DNA of 64,000 bases from Chitinophaga polysaccharea (lineage in GTDB: Bacteria > Bacteroidota > Bacteroidia > Chitinophagales > Chitinophagaceae): assembly GCF_902150045.1 (NCBI RefSeq), contig NZ_CABFVU010000001.1, forward strand, positions 3,471,659 through 3,535,658. Reading direction: 5' to 3'. Positions 8,474-17,879 of the stretch are shown piece after piece. The notes below the pieces were generated by a model. It did not search any database and was not told the origin of the DNA. It saw only the letters and a program-made list of their open reading frames with translations. Each line of letters begins with the position of its first letter. Positions within the stretch are counted from its first letter, which is position 1. The position numbers and the translations under genes are program-made.

Positions 8474-9844
8474 ATGAAGATCCGTCACCGGTTATCACTG
8501 CAGTTTACGCTGATCTCAGGCATTATCCTCACCGTTGTTTTCGTACTGATATACCTGTTATCCGCCCAATATATCCAGAACAGTTTTTATAAACTGTTGC
8601 AGATGCGTGCGCTGGTAACTGCGCAGGTATACCTTGAAAAAGATGAGCTCACAAAAAAGAAATTCCTGGAGATTGAAAAGAGCTACCGGGAACGCATACC
8701 CGATGAATCCAGTAATATTTATGATCAGCATAACCAGGGTGTATTTATTGAAAAAACGAGATACAACTGGCCGGTATCCCTGTTGGAAACCATCCGTCAT
8801 AAAGAAGTGTACCGGTTCCGTTTCCGGGAAGAATCGGGGTTGGGCATTTATTATCCCGATAACCAGGGCGATTTTGTAGTGATTGTTACCGCGCGTAATA
8901 CGGCAGGCGTCCAGCAACTGCAATATCTTTTATGGATACTCATCGTCATGTTCTTTGCGGCGCTGCTCATCATTTTCCTGATGGGGCAATGGTATGCCAG
9001 CAGGGCGCTGGAGCCTATTAAGAACATTAACCGGCAGGTACAGAAGATCCGCTCCAATAACCTGCATATGCGTGTACAGCAGGGATTGAATAAAGATGAA
9101 ATAGATGAACTGGCCACTAATTTTAATGGCCTGCTGCAACACCTGGAACAGGCCTTTGATATGCAGCGCTCATTCGTATCCAATGCATCCCATGAGTTGC
9201 GTACGCCTTTAACTACTATTATCGGGGAGATAGAAGTAACGCTTCAGAACAGCCGCAGCCGGGAAGAGTATGTGCAAACGCTGGGTACTTTACTGGGCGA
9301 ATCTGAAAAGCTTAAGATCATCATCGATGGCTTGCTGCAGCTTACCAGGGTGGATGCTAACCTTACGGAAGCCAACAGTGAATTGATCCGGCTGGACGAA
9401 CTACTATGGGAGCTGTCGGAATACTGGCGCCATAAAACACCCGCATTGCAGTTGCATGTACAGCTCAGCGGCCTGCCGGAAGATGCTTCCCTTCTGTGTA
9501 TCCGGGGCAACCGTTCCCTGCTGGCGCTGGCGTTACAGAATATTCTCCGGAATGCGTTTAAATTTTCGTATAACCATGACGTTAGTTGCCTGCTTTCTTA
9601 CAGCAGCAGCGGCCTTAGCCTGTCTGTAAGCGACAAGGGTATTGGCATTGAGGCGGCAGACACAGAAAAGATATTTATGCCGTTGTACCGGGCGGATAAT
9701 GCGCATACTTTCGACGGGTATGGCATCGGTTTATCGATGACTCAAAAGATCCTGCATCTGCATAAAGCCACTATCACCGTAAGCAGTGTAATAGGCCAGG
9801 GCACTACGTTTAATATATTCTTTACGCCTGCCGGTAAATTCTAA
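8474..9844 (+). CDS. Sensor histidine kinase, CusS/CzcS-like
   Basis: Membrane sensor kinase of 456 residues. A first helix (about 12-32) and a second (about 150-172) bracket a ~115-residue periplasmic domain. A HAMP domain (173-225) follows, then the dimerisation/phosphoacceptor box with His240 in NASHELRTPLTT, the N box LQNILRNAFKFS, G1 DKGIGIEA and G2 GYGIGLSM. It pairs with the adjacent response regulator. Metal sensing is inferred from the downstream efflux genes. Confidence 0.93.
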   Translation: MKIRHRLSLQFTLISGIILTVVFVLIYLLSAQYIQNSFYKLLQMRALVTAQVYLEKDELTKKKFLEIEKSYRERIPDESSNIYDQHNQGVFIEKTRYNWPVSLLETIRHKEVYRFRFREESGLGIYYPDNQGDFVVIVTARNTAGVQQLQYLLWILIVMFFAALLIIFLMGQWYASRALEPIKNINRQVQKIRSNNLHMRVQQGLNKDEIDELATNFNGLLQHLEQAFDMQRSFVSNASHELRTPLTTIIGEIEVTLQNSRSREEYVQTLGTLLGESEKLKIIIDGLLQLTRVDANLTEANSELIRLDELLWELSEYWRHKTPALQLHVQLSGLPEDASLLCIRGNRSLLALALQNILRNAFKFSYNHDVSCLLSYSSSGLSLSVSDKGIGIEAADTEKIFMPLYRADNAHTFDGYGIGLSMTQKILHLHKATITVSSVIGQGTTFNIFFTPAGKF

Positions 9845-9915
9845 TCCGGTTTTAACTTTATTCTAATAAGCTGCTAATAGCCCTACGCCATCTTTGTGCA
9901 ACGAAAAAAAGTTGT

Positions 9916-11199
9916 ATGATCAATAGATTAGCAGGGCTTACCTGGCTTGTACTGTTTGCCACTGTGTTCCGTACCGCTGCATCAGCACAGGAGAAAGACA
10001 CACTAACGTTAACATTGCCGCAGGCGGAGCAGCAATTCCTGCAAAAAAATATTCCTTTACTTACCCAGCGTTACAGTATTGATTCGGCCAAAGCCGGCGT
10101 GATCACAGCCAGGCTGTATGATAATCCACAGGTGACTTTTGAAAACGGGTTGTATAACCATACTACCAGGAAGTGGTTCGACTTCTCCTATGAAGGACAG
10201 AACACTCTGCAGGCAGAACAATTGTTTAAAATGGCCGGTAAGCGGAATAAGGCGGTAAAGCTGGCACAAAGCGGGGTAAAGATGAGCGAATACCAGTTCT
10301 ACGACCTGTTGCGCACCCTGCGTTTTTCTCTTCACGATAATTTTTATGATCTCTATTATAAACAACGGTCGCTGGAAACCTTTGCCGACCAGATTGCTTT
10401 TTTGCAAACGGTGGTGAGCGTGTTTACCGCGCAGCAGGCCCAGGGCAATATTGCGCCCAAAGAGCTGGTGCGTATCAAATCGATGTTGTACGACTTACAG
10501 CATGATCATTTATCACTGCAACAGGATATTCAGCAAACGCAGTCGGACCTGGCGTTGCTCATAAGGGTACCACCGGGTACTGTGATCCGGCCTGTATTAC
10601 CGGAAGGCGCGGGAGAGAAGCCACAGGCGCTGAGTTACAGTTATCAGTCGCTGCTGGATACAGCGCGGCAAAACCGTTACGACCTGAAGATAGCGCAGGA
10701 AACAGTGAACTATAATCACCTGAACCTGCGGCTGCAGAAATCGATGGCTGTACCAGATCCGCAGGTAGGATTTTCATACGATAAGCAGGGCAACTTTGAA
10801 CGCAATTATAATGGACTGAACATATCCATGCCGCTGCCATTTTTTAACCGCAACCAGGGGAACATAAAAACCGCCAGGGCAGCGTTGGAAAGCAGCAAGC
10901 TGCAGCTGGAAGGACAGGAAGATGAGCTGGCGCACGAAGTGATGAACAGTTACCAGCTGGCGCTCCAAACAGAGAAGCTGGTAAGTGAGTTTGATCCGGG
11001 TTTTGAAAATGAATACACCACCATGATGAATGAGGTGGAGAAAAATTTCCGGCTTCATAATATCGGGCTACTCGAATTCATTGACCTGTATGATGCCTAC
11101 CGGAACAATGTCCTTAAAATGAATGCGTTGAAATACGATCGTCTGCATGCGCTGGAGTCGCTTAATTTCAGTACCGGCACGCCTGTTTTTCATCCCTGA
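9916..11199 (+). CDS. TolC-family outer-membrane efflux channel (CzcC/CusC-like)
   Basis: Outer-membrane component of a tripartite metal exporter. The 427 residues start with a signal peptide ending near SAQEKD. Two OEP repeats rich in coiled-coil segments follow, for example around QQAQGNIAPKELVRIKSMLY and PLPFFNRNQGNIKTARAALE. The length is typical of CzcC-like proteins. It lies 71 bp after the kinase and immediately before the adaptor gene. Confidence 0.9.
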   Translation: MINRLAGLTWLVLFATVFRTAASAQEKDTLTLTLPQAEQQFLQKNIPLLTQRYSIDSAKAGVITARLYDNPQVTFENGLYNHTTRKWFDFSYEGQNTLQAEQLFKMAGKRNKAVKLAQSGVKMSEYQFYDLLRTLRFSLHDNFYDLYYKQRSLETFADQIAFLQTVVSVFTAQQAQGNIAPKELVRIKSMLYDLQHDHLSLQQDIQQTQSDLALLIRVPPGTVIRPVLPEGAGEKPQALSYSYQSLLDTARQNRYDLKIAQETVNYNHLNLRLQKSMAVPDPQVGFSYDKQGNFERNYNGLNISMPLPFFNRNQGNIKTARAALESSKLQLEGQEDELAHEVMNSYQLALQTEKLVSEFDPGFENEYTTMMNEVEKNFRLHNIGLLEFIDLYDAYRNNVLKMNALKYDRLHALESLNFSTGTPVFHP

Positions 11200-11212
11200 T
11201 AAATTTTCTCAC

Positions 11213-12322
11213 ATGCAATATTCAGTAAAACGTCATATACCTGCAATTGTTATCGTTATATCCCTTAGTAGTATTATCACCGGCTGCGGCAGCAAAGCAG
11301 GGCCTGAAGCACCCCGTTCATGGACGCTTTCCGATTCTTTGCTCCGCACGCTGGTAGTTGATACTGCAACCGCCCGGCCTGTTGAAAGTGAAATACTGCT
11401 TACCGGGAAGATCACAGAGAACGAAGATAAGACGGCTCGTATCTTCCCGATGGTGAGTGGTATTGTTACCGCTGTAAAGGTCCACTCCGGTGATTTTGTG
11501 CAAAAAGGGCAGGTGCTGGCCATTATTAAAAGTCCTGAGATGGCTGGGTTCACGGCAGATCAGCGTATATCCGTTAACGATATGGAAACTGCCAGGAGAA
11601 ATATGCAAGTAGCGGAATCATTTTATAAGAGCGGGTTAAACTCCCTCCGGGAATATGAAGAAGCCAAAAGTACATATGATAAGGCCGTTGCCGCTTACAA
11701 TAAATCGCAGGCCATCCTGGAGATCAACGGGGGCGGGCATCGTACCGACTATGCCGTGAAAGCGCCGGTGCCGGGATTTGTGATCAGTAAGCGGGCTGCT
11801 GAAAGTATGCAGTGGCGGCCGGATAACACTGATCCCATTTTCGTGGTGGCTGATCTTAATAATGTATGGGCGATGATCAACATCTTTGAATCGGATATCG
11901 CCGGCATCCGCGAGGGAGATAAAGTACAGATGAGTACTTTGTCTTACCCCGATAAAATTTTCTATGGCACTATCGATAAAATTTACAACGTACTGGATCC
12001 TGAAAATAAAGTAATGAAAGCCAGGGTGGTAGTGGATAACCCCGGTTTCCTGCTGAAGCCTGAAATGTTTGTAAGGGTCAAAGCCAACCGTCATTCCGAT
12101 AGTAATACGGTAAGCATCCCTTCGAGGGGAATCATTTTTGATCACGACAAATATTATGTATTGGTGCGCTCCAACGCGAAGAGCGGCGTAACGGTAAAGG
12201 AAGTGAAGGTGGAGAAAACCAGTGAGGGGCGCGCTTATATCAGTGCCGGTTTACAGGAGGGAGAGCAGGTAATAGCTTCCAGGCAGGTATTCATTTATGA
12301 AACGCTGAAGGATCAGCAGTAA
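11213..12322 (+). CDS. RND efflux periplasmic adaptor, lipoprotein (CzcB/CusB-like)
   Basis: Membrane-fusion protein that bridges the RND pump and the outer-membrane channel. The frame is open from 11147 inside the preceding gene, but ATG at 11213 gives a clean lipoprotein signal (ISLSSIITGC, Cys at the lipobox), so that start is chosen (369 residues). The biotinyl-lipoyl-like half HSGDFVQKGQVLAIIKSPEM, a helical hairpin and the beta-barrel region VFVVADLNNVWAMINIFES are visible. It lies 11 bp before the pump gene. Confidence 0.92.
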   Translation: MQYSVKRHIPAIVIVISLSSIITGCGSKAGPEAPRSWTLSDSLLRTLVVDTATARPVESEILLTGKITENEDKTARIFPMVSGIVTAVKVHSGDFVQKGQVLAIIKSPEMAGFTADQRISVNDMETARRNMQVAESFYKSGLNSLREYEEAKSTYDKAVAAYNKSQAILEINGGGHRTDYAVKAPVPGFVISKRAAESMQWRPDNTDPIFVVADLNNVWAMINIFESDIAGIREGDKVQMSTLSYPDKIFYGTIDKIYNVLDPENKVMKARVVVDNPGFLLKPEMFVRVKANRHSDSNTVSIPSRGIIFDHDKYYVLVRSNAKSGVTVKEVKVEKTSEGRAYISAGLQEGEQVIASRQVFIYETLKDQQ

Positions 12323-12333
12323 AGGGCACCACC

Positions 12334-15300
12334 ATGAACAGATTTATTAAGCGCGTACTTGCTTTTTCTTTAAGCAACAGATACTTCATTTTTTTTGCCA
12401 CAGGGGTATTGGCTGTTGCCGGCTACATCAGCTTTAAGCAGATTGGTGTGGATGCCTTCCCTGATGTTACCAATACTTCCGTAACCATTATCACGCAATG
12501 GCAGGGCAGGAGCGCAGAAGAGGTGGAGAAGTTTGTAACAAGACCGATAGAGATTGCCATGAACCGGGCGCAGAAGAAAACGCATATCCGTTCCTCTTCA
12601 CTGTTTGGATTATCTGTAGTGAAAGTGATTTTTGATGATGATGTGGACGATACTTTTGCACGGCAACAGATCAATAACAACATCACATCCGCTTCGCTGC
12701 CGGATGGTGTAGACCCCGAGATAGAGCCGCCCTACGGCCCCACCGGGGAAATCTACCGCTATACGCTGCAGAGCAGCAAATTATCGGTAGCGGAGCTGAA
12801 AACCCTGCAGGACTGGGTGATTGAGCGGAACCTGTTGTCGGTGCCTGGAGTAGCGGATATTGTAAGCTTTGGAGGGGAGGTGAAAATTTACCAGGTAACG
12901 ATTGACCCTGATAAGGCTGTACAGTATGATATTACAGCACAGGAGATGTACCAGGCATTATCTAAAAGTAACATCAATGTAGGCGGGGATGTGATTGTAA
13001 AAAATGCACAGGCATATGTGGTGAGAGGGATAGGTATCCTCAATAATACAGAAGAGATCAAAAATATTATTGTAGATCATATCAATGGTACGCCCATACT
13101 GGTAAAGGATGTAGCCGATGTAAGCATATCGGCGCTGCCCAGGCTGGGACAGGTGGGGCGCGACCAGGACTATGATGTTGTGGAAGGTATTGTGGTAATG
13201 CGGAAAGGAGAGAACCCTGCAGCCGTGATTGAAGCGCTGAAGCAGAAGATAACGGAGCTGAATACACGTATTTTGCCGGATGATGTGAAGATAAAACCAT
13301 TTTATAACCGGGAAGACCTGATCGATTTTTCCACGCATACTGTTTTGCATAATATGCTGGAAGGGATCATTTTTGTAACGGTGATCGTATTCCTGTTCAT
13401 GGCCGACTGGCGCACTACGGTGATCGTATCGGTGGTGATCCCGCTGGCGCTGTTGTTCGCGTTCATTTGTTTACGGATCAAAGGGATGAGCGCTAATCTG
13501 TTGTCTATGGGAGCTATCGACTTTGGGATCATTATAGACGGGGCAGTGGTAATGATGGAGGGGATTTTCGTGGTGCTCGACAGGAAAGCGCATAGTGTGG
13601 GGATGGACCGGTTTAATAAGCTGAGTAAAGCGGGAATGATCCGCAGGGCCTGCCTTGAAAATGGCAAGGGGATCTTTTTTGCAAAGCTGATCATCATTAC
13701 CGGGTTGCTACCCATTTTCACTTTTGAGAAAGTGGAGGGAAAGATGTTTTCGCCGCTTGCCTGGACGCTGGGATTTGCCCTGCTGGGGGCGCTGATCCTT
13801 ACATTTACCCTGGTGCCGGCGCTGGCCAGCGTATTGCTCCGGAAGAATGTAAAGGAAAAGCATAATGTTTTCCTGGAATTTATTAACCGTATCACGCTAC
13901 GGATCTTTAACTATTGCTTCCGTCACCGACGTATAGCCTTTACCGTATCGCTTATCGTGCTGGCGTTTGGGTTGTACTGTTTCAGGTTCCTGGGCACCGA
14001 ATTCCTGCCCCAGTTGAATGAAGGGGCTATTTATATCCGGGCCACGGGGCCGCTGAGCACATCGCTGGATGAGTCGGTGAAGGTGGCCAATGATATCAGG
14101 CGTAAGCTGCTGACGTTCCCGGAAGTAAAGCAGGTGATGTCTCAAACGGGCCGCCCGAATGATGGAACCGATGCAACAGGATTTTATAATATTGAGTTTC
14201 ACGTAGATATTTATCCGCAAAGCGAGTGGAAGAGCGGTCTCACGAAAGCTAGACTGATAGAGCAGATGAACAATACGCTGGATGGTATCCCCGGTATTAC
14301 GCTGAACTTCTCCCAACCGATCATGGACAATGTGGAGGAAGCGGTTTCCGGTGTAAAGGGCTCTATTGTAGTGAAGTTGTTTGGAGATGATTTTAAGTTG
14401 ATAGAGGAGAAGGAAGAATCGATTGAGAAGATCCTGAAAGGGGTGCATGGTATTGAGGATTTGGGTATCCTGCGGAATATTGGCCAGCCGGAGCTGCGCA
14501 TTAACCTGGACCAGCAGAAGATGGCCCTGTATGGGGTGACCACGGAAGATGCGAATTCTGTTATAGAAATGGCCATAGGGGGAAAGGCGGCTACCCGCAT
14601 TTATGAAGGGGAGAAGAGTTTTGATCTTCGTATACGCTATCCCGAAAGTTTCAGGGAAAGCGAGGTATCCATCGGTAATCTAACGATACCGACTATACGG
14701 GGAAACAAGATCCCTTTGAAAGAGATCGCTGAAATTGAGCATATAGTAGGGCCCAGTATGATTTACAGGGATAAGCATATGCGGTATGGGGCTATTAAGT
14801 TTTCGGTAAGAGGCAGGGATCTGGGCAGTACTATTGCAGAGGCGCAACATAAAGTGAATGAGCAAATCTCTTTGCCGAAGGGGTATTCCCTGGAGTGGGC
14901 CGGCGATTTTGAGAACCAGCAACGCGCTACAAAACGGCTGATGCAGGTGGTACCCGTTAGTTTATTGTTGATTTTCCTGATCCTGTTTATTCTTTTTGGT
15001 AAGGTGAAGGATGCGCTGCTGGTACTGAATAATGTGCCGTTTGCGATCATTGGCGGCATCTTTTCCCTGTGGCTTACCGGGATGAACTTTAGTATATCAG
15101 CTGGTATTGGCTTTATAGCTTTGTTTGGGATCTGTGTACAAAATGGTGTGATCCTGTTATCGAAGTTTAAAACGAATGTGCGTACCATGCACGCGGGGGC
15201 GCATTTCAATTTGCAGGGTGCCATCCTGGAAGGGGTGGAGTCGAGGATACGCCCCGTGATCATGACAGCGATGATGGCGGCTATCGGGTTACTTCCCGCT

Positions 15301-15459
15301 GCCACCAGTATGGGTATTGGATCTGAAACGGCACGGCCGCTGGCCCGTGTGGTAATAGGTGGGTTGATCACGGATACTTTTTTCAACCTTTTTATATTCC
15401 CGGTTGTGTTTTACTGGGTATATAAGAACCGGTTGAAGAAAGAGCCATTATTATCATAG
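12334..15459 (+). CDS. czcA: Heavy-metal efflux RND pump, CzcA type
   Basis: Inner-membrane proton-driven exporter of 1041 residues, full length for an HME-RND pump. The N-terminal helix, the pore-domain motif DAFPDVTNTSVTI and twelve predicted helices fit the family. The TM4 charge motif IDFGIIIDGAVVMME has the Asp-Asp-Glu pattern of CzcA/CnrA-type divalent-cation pumps (Zn, Co, Cd, Ni), not the pattern usual for CusA-type Cu/Ag pumps. The substrate is therefore inferred as divalent cations. It is the last gene of the regulator-kinase-TolC-adaptor-pump cluster. Confidence 0.94.
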   Translation: MNRFIKRVLAFSLSNRYFIFFATGVLAVAGYISFKQIGVDAFPDVTNTSVTIITQWQGRSAEEVEKFVTRPIEIAMNRAQKKTHIRSSSLFGLSVVKVIFDDDVDDTFARQQINNNITSASLPDGVDPEIEPPYGPTGEIYRYTLQSSKLSVAELKTLQDWVIERNLLSVPGVADIVSFGGEVKIYQVTIDPDKAVQYDITAQEMYQALSKSNINVGGDVIVKNAQAYVVRGIGILNNTEEIKNIIVDHINGTPILVKDVADVSISALPRLGQVGRDQDYDVVEGIVVMRKGENPAAVIEALKQKITELNTRILPDDVKIKPFYNREDLIDFSTHTVLHNMLEGIIFVTVIVFLFMADWRTTVIVSVVIPLALLFAFICLRIKGMSANLLSMGAIDFGIIIDGAVVMMEGIFVVLDRKAHSVGMDRFNKLSKAGMIRRACLENGKGIFFAKLIIITGLLPIFTFEKVEGKMFSPLAWTLGFALLGALILTFTLVPALASVLLRKNVKEKHNVFLEFINRITLRIFNYCFRHRRIAFTVSLIVLAFGLYCFRFLGTEFLPQLNEGAIYIRATGPLSTSLDESVKVANDIRRKLLTFPEVKQVMSQTGRPNDGTDATGFYNIEFHVDIYPQSEWKSGLTKARLIEQMNNTLDGIPGITLNFSQPIMDNVEEAVSGVKGSIVVKLFGDDFKLIEEKEESIEKILKGVHGIEDLGILRNIGQPELRINLDQQKMALYGVTTEDANSVIEMAIGGKAATRIYEGEKSFDLRIRYPESFRESEVSIGNLTIPTIRGNKIPLKEIAEIEHIVGPSMIYRDKHMRYGAIKFSVRGRDLGSTIAEAQHKVNEQISLPKGYSLEWAGDFENQQRATKRLMQVVPVSLLLIFLILFILFGKVKDALLVLNNVPFAIIGGIFSLWLTGMNFSISAGIGFIALFGICVQNGVILLSKFKTNVRTMHAGAHFNLQGAILEGVESRIRPVIMTAMMAAIGLLPAATSMGIGSETARPLARVVIGGLITDTFFNLFIFPVVFYWVYKNRLKKEPLLS

Positions 15460-15487
15460 CGATTGGTTGTTGATTTATAGTGTGAAG

Positions 15488-15522
15488 TTGTTCCCGGTGA
15501 TGATGCCGGGAACAATTTTTTT
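15488..15522 (+). terminator. Rho-independent terminator after the RND operon
   Basis: TTGTTCCCGG, an 8-nt loop and CCGGGAACAA form a perfect 10-bp stem followed by seven T residues, 29 bp after the pump stop. The convergent AI-2E gene stops at 15524, so little untranslated sequence lies between the two units. Confidence 0.85.
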
Positions 15523-15523
15523 G

Positions 15524-16609
15524 TTAGTCTTTTTTCAGCATTTTCACCTTCTTCACTTTCGGTTTGGATTCATCACCCAGCAGGATAGCCCAGGGGGCCA
15601 TTTCTTCGATATTCTGACAAATAATTTTAATGATGGCGATAGTAGGGATGGCGAGAAACATTCCGGGAATGCCCCATAACATATTGCCGAGCACTACTCC
15701 CACAATAGTGACCAATGCGTTGATCTTCACCTTAGACCCCACGATACTGGGGAACAGGATGTTGCTGTCGAACACATGAATAAGGAACAGGGCGATCCCC
15801 GCCTGTAATGCCTGTATAGGCGTGCCCGTGGCCAGGGTGACCAGGATAATGAGAATGGCAGCTGTTAAAATACCTACATATGGGATAATATTGAAGATGG
15901 CTGCCATTACGCCAAGCAGGATAGCGTATTTGATGCCAAGGATAAAAAACAGTGTTGTATTGAGAACTGCTACTATCACCATTTCTATCATCAATCCGCC
16001 TACATAGCTTTTAATAATGGTGCGGGTGCTGGCAATAACAATGAGCAGTTTTTCCCGGTGCTGTTCCTGGAAGATCTTTATCAGGAAAGATACCAGCAAC
16101 CTGCGGTAGAAGAGAATAAAGAATGCATACAGGAATACAAACACTACAAATATTAACAGGGAAGAAACAGAGAGGAATGTTTGACTGATGAAGCTGGTAG
16201 CAGTGCCCAATGTGCCCATCATGGCTTTTTCCACGTAATTCATCTGGGTGCTGGAGTTGATATGGAATTTGGTGTTCACCCAATCCTGGGTGGAGTCGAT
16301 CACTAGCGTCAGTTTCTGTTCCAGCTGGGGAAAGTCGGAAATAAAGGCTTCCATTTGTTTGCCCAGCAGTAGTATTAACAGTACCAGGCCTATGATAAAC
16401 AGCAATACGGCTATAATAGCTGCCAGTCCGCGGGGAATACGCCATTTTTCCAGTAGGTGAACTACGGGCAGCAGCATGATGGCAATAAGCATGGCAAACA
16501 TGAGCGGAACAATGATACCGCTGCCTACGTGGGCAATGTAAATAATAAGGATGATGGAAAAAAGGGTAAAAGTGAGACGGGCAGTAAACGGAAGTTTGAT
16601 CTCGTTCAT
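15524..16609 (-). CDS. AI-2E family transporter
   Basis: Polytopic inner-membrane permease of 361 residues with about eight hydrophobic helices. Examples are IIVPLMFAMLIAIMLLPVV near the N-terminus, NIIPYVGILTAAILIILV and LWGIPGMFLAIPTIAIIKII near the C-terminus. Despite the family name, many members carry out other export or sodium-proton functions, so the substrate is not assigned. The frame continues 22 codons upstream, but MNEIKLPFTARLTF at 16609 is the more family-like start. Confidence 0.9.
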   Translation of the reverse strand: MNEIKLPFTARLTFTLFSIILIIYIAHVGSGIIVPLMFAMLIAIMLLPVVHLLEKWRIPRGLAAIIAVLLFIIGLVLLILLLGKQMEAFISDFPQLEQKLTLVIDSTQDWVNTKFHINSSTQMNYVEKAMMGTLGTATSFISQTFLSVSSLLIFVVFVFLYAFFILFYRRLLVSFLIKIFQEQHREKLLIVIASTRTIIKSYVGGLMIEMVIVAVLNTTLFFILGIKYAILLGVMAAIFNIIPYVGILTAAILIILVTLATGTPIQALQAGIALFLIHVFDSNILFPSIVGSKVKINALVTIVGVVLGNMLWGIPGMFLAIPTIAIIKIICQNIEEMAPWAILLGDESKPKVKKVKMLKKD

Positions 16610-16626
16610 AGAGGTAGTGCTTTTAT

Positions 16627-16634
16627 CAAAGATA
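16627..16634 (-). promoter_or_regulatory. -7 promoter element of the AI-2E gene
   Basis: Read leftward, TATCTTTG matches TAnnTTTG and lies 17 nt upstream of the chosen ATG at 16609. It falls inside the possible N-terminal extension, which supports the shorter start. Confidence 0.35.
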
Positions 16635-16749
16635 TTAAAAATCAAGATGTATAAGACGGGAAGGTGATTATACATTTGTTACATCGAAAAGGTTGCAGTT
16701 ACGCATTGCTTTCTTTATTTTAGGGCATGCCTGAAAAAATTTATCACTT

Positions 16750-17835
16750 ATGAAAAAATTGTTTACCCTTTTACTGCTTGTTTGTGGCAGTGTGTCCCTT
16801 TCCTTTGCAAAACCCTTGCCGGCGGACACGCTTCCTGTGCGCGGTTTTTGTATAGCAGCGCCCAGAGCGGAAGGCCTGGCTTCTTTCCTTAAATTTATTG
16901 ATACCGAGCTGGCGCCACGGCATATCAACACATTGGTGTTGCGTGTTGATTTTAATTACCAGTTTAAATCACATCCTGAGCTGCGTGATGCAGGCGCTTT
17001 AACGGAGCAGCAGGTAAAGCAGCTGATTCAAACCTGCCGAAAACACAACATCCGCCTGATACCACAGATCAATTTGCTTGGGCATCAGTCGTGGGCAGGT
17101 ACCATTGGCAACCTGCTGAAGATATACCCGGACTTTGATGAAACGCCCTGGGTGAAGCTGCCGGCAAACTATGTATGGCCTAATGCCGACGGACTGTATT
17201 GTAAAAGTTATTGCCCGTTACACCCGGGAGTACATAAAATTGTTTTTGAGCTGGTAGATGAGATCTGTGATGTGTTTGAAAGTACCGCCTTTCATGCGGG
17301 CATGGATGAAGTTTTTTATATCGGGGAAGATAAGTGCCCCCGCTGTGGTGGCCGTGATAAGGCAGAATTATTTGCCGCGGAAGTATGGACGATCCGCAAT
17401 CACCTGGCCGAAAAGGGCCGTGAGCTATGGATATGGGGCGACCGGTTGCTGGATGGCAAGCTTACCGGTTTAGGCGCCTGGGAGGCGAGTATGAACAATA
17501 CCCACCGTGCGGTGGACCTGGTTCCAAAAGATGTGATCATCTGCGACTGGCATTATGAGCGCCCTGATAAAACGCCGGTATACCTGGCCATGAAGGGATT
17601 GGCGGTAATCACCTGTCCGTGGAGAATGCCTGCCAATGCAAAGCAGCAACTGAAAGATATGTACGACTACCGTGCCAGCGCCACCAAAGAAATGAAGCCG
17701 CGTTTCCGCGGGATGATGCAAACGGTGTGGACGGATGCCGCCGGTTTCCTGAATGAATTTTACGGAACAGGCAAACCGCAGAAAGATACAGTGAATACAA
17801 GCGCCAATTGTTTCCGGGCAATATTTACCAGATAG
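16750..17835 (+). CDS. Secreted glycoside hydrolase family 20-like protein
   Basis: Probable periplasmic or exported beta-N-acetylhexosaminidase-type protein of 361 residues. An N-terminal signal peptide ends near SLSFA (residue 20). The TIM-barrel core includes LIPQINLLGHQSW and the catalytic-type motif FHAGMDEVFYIG (Asp186-Glu187), which corresponds to the GH20 HxGxDE acid pair. It is shorter than classical GH20 enzymes, lacks an obvious N-terminal GH20b domain, and has an unusual CPRCGG pair near residue 196. Substrate and activity are not proven. Confidence 0.8.
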   Translation: MKKLFTLLLLVCGSVSLSFAKPLPADTLPVRGFCIAAPRAEGLASFLKFIDTELAPRHINTLVLRVDFNYQFKSHPELRDAGALTEQQVKQLIQTCRKHNIRLIPQINLLGHQSWAGTIGNLLKIYPDFDETPWVKLPANYVWPNADGLYCKSYCPLHPGVHKIVFELVDEICDVFESTAFHAGMDEVFYIGEDKCPRCGGRDKAELFAAEVWTIRNHLAEKGRELWIWGDRLLDGKLTGLGAWEASMNNTHRAVDLVPKDVIICDWHYERPDKTPVYLAMKGLAVITCPWRMPANAKQQLKDMYDYRASATKEMKPRFRGMMQTVWTDAAGFLNEFYGTGKPQKDTVNTSANCFRAIFTR

Positions 17836-17844
17836 TAGAGCAGG

Positions 17845-17879
17845 GAAGGGGATAAGGGGCTGGGTATTCCCTTCTTTTT
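17845..17879 (+). terminator. Terminator after the GH20-like gene
   Basis: GAAGGGGATA and TATTCCCTTC pair over 10 bp with one G-U, separated by a 10-nt loop and followed by five T residues. The T tract runs into the stop codon of the convergent AraC-type gene at 17878. Confidence 0.6.
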
